DNA of 39,545 nt from Firmicutes bacterium UBA5227. GTDB taxonomy: Bacteria; Bacillota; Clostridia; Tissierellales; Sedimentibacteraceae. The stretch covers positions 1-39,545 of the forward strand of contig DHUT01000010.1 of the NCBI GenBank assembly GCA_002409285.1. The letters are read 5' to 3'. Below are positions 23,562-32,133 of this stretch, piece after piece. Within the stretch, counting starts at the first letter, position 1. Every line of letters begins with the position of its first letter. The notes beneath the pieces are model-generated. The model was not told where the DNA came from and did no database searches. It saw only the letters and a program-made list of their open reading frames with translations. The position numbers and the translations under genes are program-made.

Positions 23562-25682
23562 ATGAAAAGACAGATTAAAAGCACCACTAACCTTCAGAAT
23601 AAAAAAAGAATGTTGGTATTTTTGGTTTGCTTTTTTTTAGTTACAGTTGCATTGATAATTAGACTTGGAGTTGTTCAGATAATAGATGGAGAAGAATATA
23701 AAAAACAAGCCATGGAAAATTGGTCCCGTGATATTACCATAAATGCCAAAAGGGGAACAATTTACGATGCAAAGGGAAAGAAGCTTGCGGTAAGCATTAA
23801 TTCAAGTTCGGTAACCTGTTTCCCCGCAGACGTAAAAAAAGCTGTTAAGACAGAAGAAAGCACAGAGTCAGAGGAAGGCGGAGGCTTGCTTACATCAATT
23901 CTAAAAAAAATGAACAAATCCTTCAGTTCTGTAAAATCATCAGCTGCTGATTCGATTCCAAAAAACACAAAAACACCTGAAGAGACAGCGAAAATTCTGG
24001 CTGAAATATTGGAAATGGACTATGATGATGTGTTAAACAAGATAACTGCAAATTCTAAATATGTGGTTTTAAAAAAATGGATAACTGATGACCAGGTACA
24101 AAAAATCAGAGAAGCACAATTAAGCGGTATAAATATAATTGAGGATAACAAGCGTGTGTATCCGTATGGTAATTTTGCTCCGTACATCCTTGGATTTACC
24201 AACATAGACCAGGATGGGCTTTATGGAGTAGAAGCAACCTACAATGATTATTTAACAGGAATACCCGGAAGGACTGTCGTAAATACAGATGGACATGGAA
24301 GAGAACTTCCCTTTGGCTATAATGAATATTATGAGCCGAAGGATGGTCTGGGAGTGGTTCTGACTATGGATGAGGTGATTCAGCATTACGCTGAATCTGC
24401 CGCACAGAAGGTCTTGAAGGACTACAACGCAAAAAGGGCTACTATTATTGTGATGGATCCTAACAATGGAGATATGTTGGCAATGACATCAAAGCCTGAT
24501 TATGATCCCAACAGTCCTAAGCAACCCATAGATGAAGTTATTCAGCAGGAATGGTCTTCCATGCCTGATGATGAGCTGCAAAAAGCGTGGTTTGACATGT
24601 GGAGAAATCCGGCTGTCAATGACATATATGAGCCAGGTTCAACTTTCAAGCTTCTTACTACAGCAATAGCTCTTGAGGAAAATAAGGCAACGCTTAATTC
24701 TACATATTATTGCGATGGCTATGTAAGACAGATACCCGGAGAAAATATCAAATGCTGGAGGTATTACAGTCCTCACGGACAACAGACATTGTCTGAGGCA
24801 ATTCAAAATTCATGCAATGATGCACTGGCACAAATAGGTCTTGACATAGGCAAGGATCTATTTTACAAATATTTGAGATCCTTTGGGCTTGAAGAACCGT
24901 CGGGTATTATGTTGAATGGTGAAGCTCGCGGTTTAGTTAAGGAGCCGGCAAATATGAAGGATGTGGATGTGGTCACTCAGGCATTTGGTCAGGGAGTTGC
25001 ACTGACACCTATACAATTAGTAACTGCTGTATCAGCTATATCAAATGGAGGAAATTTATTTGAGCCAAGAGTTGTGAAGCAGCTTATAGATGAAGATGGT
25101 AATGTTGTAAAGGATTTTGAACCTGCTTTAAGGAGGAAAGTAATTTCTGAAGAAACTTCAAAAATTATGCTTTCCATAATGAAAGATTCAGCAGAGGCAG
25201 GAACAAAACAGGCATATCGTCCGGGCTACAGAATAGGCGGTAAATCCGGAACGGCGCAAAAGGTTATCGATGGCAGGTATGTCGACGGGAAGTTCATTTC
25301 TTCTTTCATAGGAACAGCTCCGGTTGATAATCCAAGGGTAGTTGCAATAGTATTAGTAGATGAGCCCGATATTAGTATCGGATACTATGGAAGTACGGTT
25401 GCCGGACCGGTTGCGGCGGATTTATTAGAAAATATTATGAAATATTACGATGTTGAACCTGTTTATACCGAGGAAGAGCTTGGTAAGGTTCAGGCTCAGA
25501 CCGTGGAAGTACCTGATTTGCTGGGACTTTCCATTGCAGAAGCAACAAATAAGCTGATTAAGGCAGGGCTTGAGAGCAATATTACAATAGAAGTAGAAGC
25601 AGATAAAATTGTAAAGGCACAATTCCCTAAGGCTGGAGAAAAGGTAATTAAAAATTCAATGGTTACATTAATTTTAAATTAA
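23562..25682 (+). CDS. spoVD: Class B penicillin-binding protein with PASTA domain (SpoVD/PBP2B type)
   Basis: A septal or spore-cortex peptidoglycan transpeptidase, 706 residues. It has an N-terminal membrane helix (about 19-38), a pedestal domain, and a transpeptidase domain with STFK (Ser360, the acyl-enzyme Ser), SCN (Ser417) and KSGTAQ (Lys561). One PASTA domain lies at about 646-706. One PASTA domain fits SpoVD better than the two-PASTA PBP2B, but this is the only such gene in the cluster and may serve both roles. An Ser/Thr/Lys-rich insert (about 97-140) interrupts the pedestal. AAGGAGG precedes the start. Confidence 0.9.
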   Translation: MKRQIKSTTNLQNKKRMLVFLVCFFLVTVALIIRLGVVQIIDGEEYKKQAMENWSRDITINAKRGTIYDAKGKKLAVSINSSSVTCFPADVKKAVKTEESTESEEGGGLLTSILKKMNKSFSSVKSSAADSIPKNTKTPEETAKILAEILEMDYDDVLNKITANSKYVVLKKWITDDQVQKIREAQLSGINIIEDNKRVYPYGNFAPYILGFTNIDQDGLYGVEATYNDYLTGIPGRTVVNTDGHGRELPFGYNEYYEPKDGLGVVLTMDEVIQHYAESAAQKVLKDYNAKRATIIVMDPNNGDMLAMTSKPDYDPNSPKQPIDEVIQQEWSSMPDDELQKAWFDMWRNPAVNDIYEPGSTFKLLTTAIALEENKATLNSTYYCDGYVRQIPGENIKCWRYYSPHGQQTLSEAIQNSCNDALAQIGLDIGKDLFYKYLRSFGLEEPSGIMLNGEARGLVKEPANMKDVDVVTQAFGQGVALTPIQLVTAVSAISNGGNLFEPRVVKQLIDEDGNVVKDFEPALRRKVISEETSKIMLSIMKDSAEAGTKQAYRPGYRIGGKSGTAQKVIDGRYVDGKFISSFIGTAPVDNPRVVAIVLVDEPDISIGYYGSTVAGPVAADLLENIMKYYDVEPVYTEEELGKVQAQTVEVPDLLGLSIAEATNKLIKAGLESNITIEVEADKIVKAQFPKAGEKVIKNSMVTLILN

Positions 25683-25692
25683 ATTAATTTTA

Positions 25693-25723
25693 GGACATTT
25701 TTCAGCTTCGCCTCAGAATAACA
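25693..25723. repeat. Palindromic-repeat family, copy C (half element)
   Basis: GGACATTTTTCAG, a short variable stretch, then TCAGAATAACA. It aligns with the left half of the element at 4054 (GGAGATTCTTCAG ... TCAGAATGACA). No partner arm is seen, so it is probably a decayed half. Confidence 0.4.
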
Positions 25724-25741
25724 CAAAATATATCATAAGGG

Positions 25742-25766
25742 CGGAACGCAAATGCGTTCCGTTTTT
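25742..25766 (+). terminator. Terminator after spoVD
   Basis: A perfect 8-bp stem CGGAACGC/GCGTTCCG with loop AAAT, followed by T5. It separates mraZ-rsmH-ftsL-spoVD from murE onward. Confidence 0.9.
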
Positions 25767-25778
25767 ATCACGGATTTC

Positions 25779-25807
25779 TTGATAATTATTTTTAAATATG
25801 ATAAAAT
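25779..25807 (+). promoter_or_regulatory. Promoter for murE and downstream genes
   Basis: TTGATA (25779-25784), a 17-bp spacer and TAAAAT (25802-25807) with TG one base before it. It starts 13 bp after the terminator. A CATACAATA at 25810 resembles a sporulation -10 but has no matching -35. Confidence 0.65.
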
Positions 25808-25844
25808 TGCATACAATATAACACTTAATTAGGAGAGCTATGAA

Positions 25845-27329
25845 ATGGAAATAAAAAGTCTTCTTAAGCAAATAGATTATGAAAGATTTTCAGGCGATGA
25901 AAATGTTCTGATTAAAGGGATGACCAATGATTCGAGAAAGGTTGTAACCGGTGATATTTTTGTTGCTGTGAAGGGATTTACCGCAGATGGTCACAGGTTT
26001 ATCAAGGATGCCTTGAAAAACGGGGCGGCTGCTATAATGTGTGAATACATACCGTCAGAACTAAAAGATGAAGGTAACTTTATTGTTGTTAAAGATCCAA
26101 GAGCTTCTATTGCTCCTGCGGCAAGCATTATATATGGACATCCGTCAGAAAAAATTAATATTATCGGAGTTACAGGAACTAACGGCAAAACAAGTTCTAC
26201 ATATTTATTAAAAGGAATTTATGACCATATGGGAGATAAGTCAGGAATAATCGGGACTATGGGTGTCCTGACAGACGGTGAAAAGATTAAAGTTGATAAT
26301 ACTACCCCGGAAGCTTTTGACCTGCAGAAATATTTTGCAAGAATGGTCGAGAAATCAATTGACCACTGCTTTGTGGAGGTTTCATCTCATGCTCTGAAAC
26401 TTAACAGGGTTGACAATGTTAATATTGATGTAGGCATATTCACTAATCTTACAAGGGATCATCTGGATTTTCATAAAACTATGGAAAATTATTATCAGGC
26501 TAAAAAAAAGCTGTTTTATTTAACCAAAATTAATAATATTATTAATGTTGACGATGAATATGGTGAAAGACTCTATAGGGAGCTTAAGGAAGAAGGTATA
26601 AAGGCAATATCTGTAGCTATTGATAATGAAGCAACTATCAGGGCATTAAATCTGATAACAACAAAGGAAGGGACTTCCTTTGATATTGATATTCAAGGTA
26701 CAATTAAAAAAGCTCATGTTAATACCCCCGGTAAATTCAGTGTTCTCAACTCACTTGGTGCCTTTGGGGCGGCATATGCACTGGGTGCGGACGCAGATAA
26801 AATAATTGAAGCATTAGGCGAAATAAAGGGTGTCACAGGAAGGTTTGAAATGCTGGAAAACAACCTTGACTGCACTATTATTTTAGATTTTGCCCACACT
26901 CCTGATGGTTTGCAAAAGGTTATGGATACAATCAATGAGTTTGCCGAAGGAAGAAAAATTGTAATGTTTGGTGCAGGAGGTGAAAGAGACTCGGCAAGGC
27001 GTGGACCGATGGGGGAAATAGCAGGAAAATATTGCGATTTAAGTATACTGACTTCAGATAATCCAAGATTTGAGGATCCCTATGAAATATGCCTTGAAAT
27101 TGCACAGGGAGTAGAAAAGTTTGGCGGCAAATATGAAATAATTGTGGAAAGAGATAAAGCTATCTATTATGCTATTGACAATTCAATAAGCAAGGATGTA
27201 ATATTGTTAGCGGGAAAATCCACGGAACCTTATCAGGATATGGGAACAGAAAAGGTACCCTATGATGAAGGTTCAATAGCAAAAAAAGCGATAATTGACG
27301 TAGAAAGAAAACGAGGATTAAAAAAGTAG
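25845..27329 (+). CDS. murE: UDP-MurNAc-L-Ala-D-Glu:meso-diaminopimelate ligase MurE
   Basis: MurE adds the third amino acid of the peptidoglycan stem peptide. It has 494 residues and three Mur-ligase domains. The ATP loop GVTGTNGKTSS is at about 108-118, and the carbamylated-Lys region and TNLTRDHLDFH are present. The sequence DNPR at 405-408 is the mark of meso-diaminopimelate-specific enzymes (lysine-adding ones differ here). The ATG at 25845 is used; an ATG at 25840 in another frame stops after four codons. murF does not follow, as in Bacillus. Confidence 0.95.
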   Translation: MEIKSLLKQIDYERFSGDENVLIKGMTNDSRKVVTGDIFVAVKGFTADGHRFIKDALKNGAAAIMCEYIPSELKDEGNFIVVKDPRASIAPAASIIYGHPSEKINIIGVTGTNGKTSSTYLLKGIYDHMGDKSGIIGTMGVLTDGEKIKVDNTTPEAFDLQKYFARMVEKSIDHCFVEVSSHALKLNRVDNVNIDVGIFTNLTRDHLDFHKTMENYYQAKKKLFYLTKINNIINVDDEYGERLYRELKEEGIKAISVAIDNEATIRALNLITTKEGTSFDIDIQGTIKKAHVNTPGKFSVLNSLGAFGAAYALGADADKIIEALGEIKGVTGRFEMLENNLDCTIILDFAHTPDGLQKVMDTINEFAEGRKIVMFGAGGERDSARRGPMGEIAGKYCDLSILTSDNPRFEDPYEICLEIAQGVEKFGGKYEIIVERDKAIYYAIDNSISKDVILLAGKSTEPYQDMGTEKVPYDEGSIAKKAIIDVERKRGLKK

Positions 27330-27331
27330 TT

Positions 27332-27385
27332 GGACATACCTATAAAACCGGGATAATCTCTGTGATAGATTTTGAGGGAATGTCC
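27332..27385. repeat. Inverted repeat between murE and mraY
   Basis: GGACAT (27332-27337) and ATGTCC (27380-27385) are perfect arms around 42 nt, in the only gap between murE and mraY. The short arms may be chance. The gap holds no remnant of murF. Confidence 0.25.
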
Positions 27386-27414
27386 CCATACTTAATAACA
27401 GCAAGGAGTTTAAA

Positions 27415-28389
27415 ATGCAAGTCAACGGACAAATAATCAGGGTAATAATTGTATCTTTTCTAATAGCGTTGTTTCTGGGACCGGTGGTTATACCGGTTTT
27501 AAGACGTCTCAAGGTAGGACAAAGCATTCGGGAGGAAGGACCTAAGTCTCATTACAAAAAGTCGGGAACACCTACCATGGGAGGAATTATCATTGTTTTT
27601 TCCGTAATAATTTCAGTTTTTACAAGTGGTTACTACACCCGTGAAATTTGGGCAGCACTGTTTTTTATGGTGGGATTTGGGCTAATAGGATTCACTGACG
27701 ACTACATAAAGGTTGTTCAAAAAAGAAACCTGGGTCTTAAGGCATATCAGAAAATATTGGCACAGTTTATTTTTGCTCTGCTTTTGGCTGCATACGGTTC
27801 AAGATACAGCGCATACGGAACAAAACTCATAATACCATTTGCAAATGCATATATTGATTTAGGGGTACTGTATGTACCGTTTGTATTATTTGTAGTTTTG
27901 GGAACTGTGAATGCGGTAAACCTGACTGACGGTCTTGATGGTCTCAGTACCGGGGTAACTCTTATTGTAATGGCAGCGTTCAGCCTTATAAGCGGCAGCA
28001 TGAAAGAAATCAACCCAATATTTGAAGGAATTTCTATAGTCAGTGCGGCAGTTGCCGGAGCATGTCTTGGCTTTCTGAAACACAATTCAAATCCTGCAAA
28101 GGTGTTTATGGGAGATACGGGTTCTTTGGCACTTGGAGGAGCTGTTGCTGCAGTTGCCGTAATTTCAAACACAGTGCTTTTAATACCGATTATCGGCGGG
28201 ATATATTTTGCGGAAGCTCTTTCTGTAATTATACAGGTGCTTCATTATAAAAGAACAAAAAGAAGAATATTTAAAATGGCACCTCTTCACCACCACTTTG
28301 AAATGAGCGGCTGGAAGGAAACGAAGGTTGTAGGTGTGTTTTGGATTATAACTGTCATACTGGCATTTATAGGAATTTATTCTGTATAG
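27415..28389 (+). CDS. mraY: Phospho-MurNAc-pentapeptide transferase MraY
   Basis: This membrane enzyme attaches phospho-MurNAc-pentapeptide to undecaprenyl phosphate, forming lipid I. It has 324 residues and about ten hydrophobic helices. The signature segments SHYKKSGTPTMGG (about 42-54), GFTDDYIKV (about 91-99), NAVNLTDGLDGLS (about 166-178) and APLHHHFEMSGW (about 290-301) are all present with their catalytic Asp and His residues. Start ATG has AAGGAG upstream. Confidence 0.97.
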   Translation: MQVNGQIIRVIIVSFLIALFLGPVVIPVLRRLKVGQSIREEGPKSHYKKSGTPTMGGIIIVFSVIISVFTSGYYTREIWAALFFMVGFGLIGFTDDYIKVVQKRNLGLKAYQKILAQFIFALLLAAYGSRYSAYGTKLIIPFANAYIDLGVLYVPFVLFVVLGTVNAVNLTDGLDGLSTGVTLIVMAAFSLISGSMKEINPIFEGISIVSAAVAGACLGFLKHNSNPAKVFMGDTGSLALGGAVAAVAVISNTVLLIPIIGGIYFAEALSVIIQVLHYKRTKRRIFKMAPLHHHFEMSGWKETKVVGVFWIITVILAFIGIYSV

Positions 28390-28465
28390 AATACATAGAA
28401 TTATAACAAGGCTTTTGACCGCTGAGTTCACTGTACTTGTTATGAGCTGCAGAAAAGAGGTTAGC

Positions 28466-29836
28466 ATGAAAAATAAAAACATATTAGTTATAGGGCTTGG
28501 AGTTTCAGGAATTGCATGCATAAAAGGATTGAACATGCTTGGTGCAAATTTATTTGTTTATGATGAAAAAAAACAATCAGCAGAAAAATTAGGGGAAATA
28601 GAAAATATTAAAGCTGAATATTATTTTGGTAACGATGAATTAGAAAAATTAAATATGGACTGTCTTGATCTTGCAATTAAAAGTCCTGGAATAAAGTATG
28701 AAGTACCTGTTGTTAAAAAATTAATTGAAAAGAATGTTAAGATAGTAAGCGATATTGAGGCTGCATATGAGGTAACTGATGCACCTATTGTGTCAATAAC
28801 AGGAACAAACGGAAAAACCACCACAACGACACTTGTGGGTGAAATTGTAAAGGAAAGCAAAAAAAGCTGTAAAGTTACAGGCAATATCGGTTCCGGAATG
28901 TTCTATGATGCAATTAGTTCAGGGAAAGATGATATACTTGTTGCAGAGGTAAGCAGCTTTCAGCTTGCCGGAACTTTTCGATATAAACCCCATATAAGCA
29001 TTATTACAAACATAACTCCCGATCATTTGGATTATCATCATACAATGGAGAATTATATTGAGTCTAAATTTAAAAATGTAATAAATCAGGATGAAAGTGA
29101 TTATGCAATATTAAATTATGAAGATGAAATAATAAGAGATTTTTCAAACAAGATTAAGGCAAAGAAAATATTTTTCAGCTCTGAACATATTTTAGATGAT
29201 GGAATATGCGTTGAAGATGGAAAAATGATTTTTAAGTCAAAAGGAAAATCTGAATTTATTATAAATATTAAGGACATATTCATTCCAGGCAAACATAATT
29301 TAGAAAATGCCATGGCTGCAGCAGGAGCTGCCCTGGCACTTGGAATTGACAAAGAAACTATTGCACATGTGCTGAGAGAATTTAAGGGTGTGGAGCACCG
29401 ACTGGAGTTTTGCGGTGAATTTAACGGAGTTAAATTTTATAATGATTCCAAGGGAACAAATACAGACGCTTCTGTAAAAGCAGTTCTGGGAATTGAAAAA
29501 CCTATAATATTAATTGCAGGGGGCTATGACAAGAAAGCTTCATACGATGATTTTATTAAAGCATTCGATGATAAGGTGAAGGCATTGGTTCTTTTAGGGC
29601 AGACAGCGGATGAAATAGACATCTGTGCCAGAAAATACGGATTTATGGATATATACCATGTTAGCAATATGGAAGAGGCAGTTAAAAAATGCTTTGACTT
29701 AAGCAGTGAAGGCGATAATGTTTTATTATCTCCTGCATGTGCCAGCTGGGACATGTACCCTAACTACGAGGTCAGAGGAAGAGATTTTAAGGAGAGGGTA
29801 AATTATTATGGAGGCATCAGTAAAAAAAGCAGGTAA
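28466..29836 (+). CDS. murD: UDP-MurNAc-L-alanine:D-glutamate ligase MurD
   Basis: MurD adds D-Glu to UDP-MurNAc-L-Ala. It has 456 residues. It begins with a Rossmann-like substrate domain (ILVIGLGVSGIA), has the ATP loop SITGTNGKTTTTT at about 111-123, NITPDHLDYHHTMENY, and a C-terminal domain with YNDSKGTNTDA and LLSPACASWDMYPNYEVRG. I chose ATG 28466, 5 nt after AAGAGG; the in-frame TTG at 28415 would add 17 unrelated residues. The end overlaps ftsW by 29 nt. Confidence 0.96.
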   Translation: MKNKNILVIGLGVSGIACIKGLNMLGANLFVYDEKKQSAEKLGEIENIKAEYYFGNDELEKLNMDCLDLAIKSPGIKYEVPVVKKLIEKNVKIVSDIEAAYEVTDAPIVSITGTNGKTTTTTLVGEIVKESKKSCKVTGNIGSGMFYDAISSGKDDILVAEVSSFQLAGTFRYKPHISIITNITPDHLDYHHTMENYIESKFKNVINQDESDYAILNYEDEIIRDFSNKIKAKKIFFSSEHILDDGICVEDGKMIFKSKGKSEFIINIKDIFIPGKHNLENAMAAAGAALALGIDKETIAHVLREFKGVEHRLEFCGEFNGVKFYNDSKGTNTDASVKAVLGIEKPIILIAGGYDKKASYDDFIKAFDDKVKALVLLGQTADEIDICARKYGFMDIYHVSNMEEAVKKCFDLSSEGDNVLLSPACASWDMYPNYEVRGRDFKERVNYYGGISKKSR

Positions 29837-30929
29837 AAATACAATTGACTGGCTGTTGGTTTTTATAATTATTGTTTTGGTGCTCTTTGGGTTTCTGATG
29901 GTTTACAGTTCCAGCTATCCTGACGGGTATTATAAATTTGACGGTGATCCCTTTTATTTTCTTAAAAAGCAGGTATTTGCTGCGGTTATCGGGCTTGTTG
30001 GGATGGGCTTTTTAGCAAATATTCCATATAAAATATATGCTAAATTCAATAAAGCAATTTTAATCGCATGTATTGGTCTTGCCCTTCTTACGGTTATACT
30101 GGGTATAGCTTCTAACGGTGCTCAAAGATGGATTGTTATAGGAGGTATATCACTTCAGCCTTCAGAAATAATAAAAATAGGCGGAGTTATATATATGGCT
30201 GATTATTTCAGCAAGAACAGGAAGAATATTGGCTCATTCAGAAAGGGATTTTTGCCATCCATGCTGCTTATAGGTTTGTTCTGCCTTTTAATAGCAATTC
30301 AGGATGATTTAAGTACTGCAATAATACTGGGAGGCACATTAATTGTAATGTTTTTTTGTGCAGGTGCAAAGTTAAGGCATTTATTTGCTCTGCTTATGGT
30401 GGGTGTTGCAGGCGTTATTGTCCTGGTATCCATGGAAGAATACAGAATAACAAGAGTAATAGTGTTTTTAGACCCTTTTAAATATCCTCTGGCTGAAGGT
30501 TATCAGATAATTCAATCACTTTTAGCTTTAGGAACAGGCGGATTGTTTGGCATGGGCATAGGCAAGAGCAGACAAAAGTTTTTTCATCTCCCTGAAGCAT
30601 ACAATGATTTCATTTTCTCCATTATAGGCGAGGAGCTTGGATTTGTGGGTTGTGTGTTTGTAATACTTGCTTTTGTAGTTTTTTCATGGAGAGGACTTCG
30701 TATTTCCATGAATACTGAGGATTTTTTTGGAAGTCAGGTTGCGCTGGGACTTACTACATTGGTGTTGGTTCAGTTTTTAATACACGTTGCTGTTGCAACA
30801 TCATCAATGCCACCTACGGGAAGGGCTCTTCCGTTCATAAGCGCCGGAGGATCCTCACTTATGTTTTTGCTGTTTTCCATGGGTATACTGTTAAATATAT
30901 CGAGATATGCCGATACATACAGAAATTAA
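29808..30929 (+). CDS. ftsW: SEDS peptidoglycan polymerase FtsW/SpoVE
   Basis: A multi-pass glycosyltransferase that polymerises lipid II together with a class B PBP, here presumably the SpoVD-type protein. It has 373 residues and about ten helices. SEDS features are LMVYSSSYPDG, AQRWIVIGGISLQPSEIIK, GKSRQKFFHLPEAYNDFIFSIIGEELGF and the C-terminal PPTGRALPFISAGGSS. In Bacillus the equivalent slot holds spoVE. Division FtsW and sporulation SpoVE cannot be told apart by sequence alone. It overlaps murD by 29 nt, so translation is coupled. Confidence 0.93.
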   Translation: MEASVKKAGKNTIDWLLVFIIIVLVLFGFLMVYSSSYPDGYYKFDGDPFYFLKKQVFAAVIGLVGMGFLANIPYKIYAKFNKAILIACIGLALLTVILGIASNGAQRWIVIGGISLQPSEIIKIGGVIYMADYFSKNRKNIGSFRKGFLPSMLLIGLFCLLIAIQDDLSTAIILGGTLIVMFFCAGAKLRHLFALLMVGVAGVIVLVSMEEYRITRVIVFLDPFKYPLAEGYQIIQSLLALGTGGLFGMGIGKSRQKFFHLPEAYNDFIFSIIGEELGFVGCVFVILAFVVFSWRGLRISMNTEDFFGSQVALGLTTLVLVQFLIHVAVATSSMPPTGRALPFISAGGSSLMFLLFSMGILLNISRYADTYRN

Positions 30930-30947
30930 ATTTTAAGGGATGATACA

Positions 30948-32072
30948 ATGAGAGTTTTGATTACAGGCGGAGGAACCGGAGGCCATATTAATCCGGCGCT
31001 GGCTATAGCCCAGAAAATAATAAGTGAAGACTCGGCGAACCAGGTTCTGTATGTTGGAACCAGGGACGGACTGGAAAGAGAGCTTGCTTCAAAAGCAGGC
31101 TTTGATTATAGATATGTTACCGCAAAATATCTGAAAAGAAAAATAAGCTTTGAAAATGTAAAGACATTGTTTGCGTCCATAAAGGGAGTAGCCCAGGCAT
31201 CCAGGATAATCAGTGAATTTAAGCCTGACATAGTTGTTGGGACAGGAGGATATGTCTGCGGACCCGTGGTTCTTGCAGGAAGCATTAAAAAGGTTCCTAC
31301 AATGATTCTTGAGCAAAATGTTTTTCCGGGAGTGACCAACAAAATGCTTTCTAAATTCGTGGATGTTATTGGAATAAGCTTTGCTGAAGCCGAAAAATAT
31401 TTCCCTGAAGAGGCAAGAAAAAAGCTTGTGCTTGTAGGGAATCCAGTCAGAAAGGATATTTTGACTGCAGACAGAAAAAAATCAAGAACGGAGTTAAATC
31501 TGCGCCCTGACGTTATATGTGTTTATTCATTTGGAGGCAGCGGCGGGCAGGTAAGTTTAAACGAAGCAATAGTAGATGTTATAAAAAAATATAACGGGCA
31601 AAAGAACATTAAAATAATACATGTAACAGGAAAAAAACTGTATCAAAGTTTTATGGATGAAATAAATGAACAAAATATACACCTTGAAAATAATATAGAT
31701 ATAGTTGAATATATGTATGATGCGGCAATTGTTTTGTCAGCATCAGATATTGTAATAGGCAGCGCAGGCGCTATAACTATTGCTGAAATTACTGCTCTTG
31801 GTGTACCGGCAATTTTGATCCCAAAAACATATACGGCTGAAAACCATCAGGAATACAATGCAAGAGCTCTGGAAAAGAAAGGAGCCGCAAGAGTGATTCT
31901 TGAAAAAGATTTAGATGGTAAAAAACTTATAAAAGAAATTGAAGAAATAATTGAAAATAAAAACCTGTTGAAAACAATGTCCACTAATTCTAAGAAAATG
32001 GGTAATGCTGATGTTGAGAATAAAATATATGATTCAATGTTAAAACTCACCGTCTTGAAACCCCGAAAGTAA
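30948..32072 (+). CDS. murG: Lipid I N-acetylglucosaminyltransferase MurG
   Basis: MurG adds GlcNAc from UDP-GlcNAc to lipid I to give lipid II on the inner face of the membrane. It has 374 residues and a GT-B fold. The glycine-rich N-terminal loop is GGGTGGHINPALAIA (about 6-20), the second is VVGTGGYVCGPV, and the C-terminal domain has SFGGSGGQVSLNEA and the donor-binding GSAGAITIAEITALGVPAILIP. AAGGGATGA precedes the start. Confidence 0.96.
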   Translation: MRVLITGGGTGGHINPALAIAQKIISEDSANQVLYVGTRDGLERELASKAGFDYRYVTAKYLKRKISFENVKTLFASIKGVAQASRIISEFKPDIVVGTGGYVCGPVVLAGSIKKVPTMILEQNVFPGVTNKMLSKFVDVIGISFAEAEKYFPEEARKKLVLVGNPVRKDILTADRKKSRTELNLRPDVICVYSFGGSGGQVSLNEAIVDVIKKYNGQKNIKIIHVTGKKLYQSFMDEINEQNIHLENNIDIVEYMYDAAIVLSASDIVIGSAGAITIAEITALGVPAILIPKTYTAENHQEYNARALEKKGAARVILEKDLDGKKLIKEIEEIIENKNLLKTMSTNSKKMGNADVENKIYDSMLKLTVLKPRK

Positions 32073-32119
32073 CAAGTATGAGCAGTGTGCATAATATATA
32101 TTATGATTACCTACTTGTT
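32071..32119. repeat. Nested palindrome between murG and murA
   Basis: Outer arms AACAAGTA (32071-32078) and TACTTGTT (32112-32119) enclose a perfect 16-bp palindrome CATAATATATATTATG (32090-32105). There is no T-tract, so it is not an obvious terminator. It ends just before the murA ribosome site. Confidence 0.45.
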
Positions 32120-32133
32120 TCGGAGGGATAAGG

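Noticed and set aside
25810..25818. Sporulation sigma -10 (CATACAATA) before murE
   Set aside because: No matching -35 at the right distance; a good vegetative promoter overlaps the same area.
27330..27414. Remnant of murF between murE and mraY
   Set aside because: The 85-bp gap has no Mur-ligase-like coding sequence, and Bacillus also lacks murF at this place.
27747..28172. Open frame of 141 codons on the minus strand
   Set aside because: It is opposite the well-supported mraY and is rich in Ala/Thr/Pro, typical of a shadow frame.
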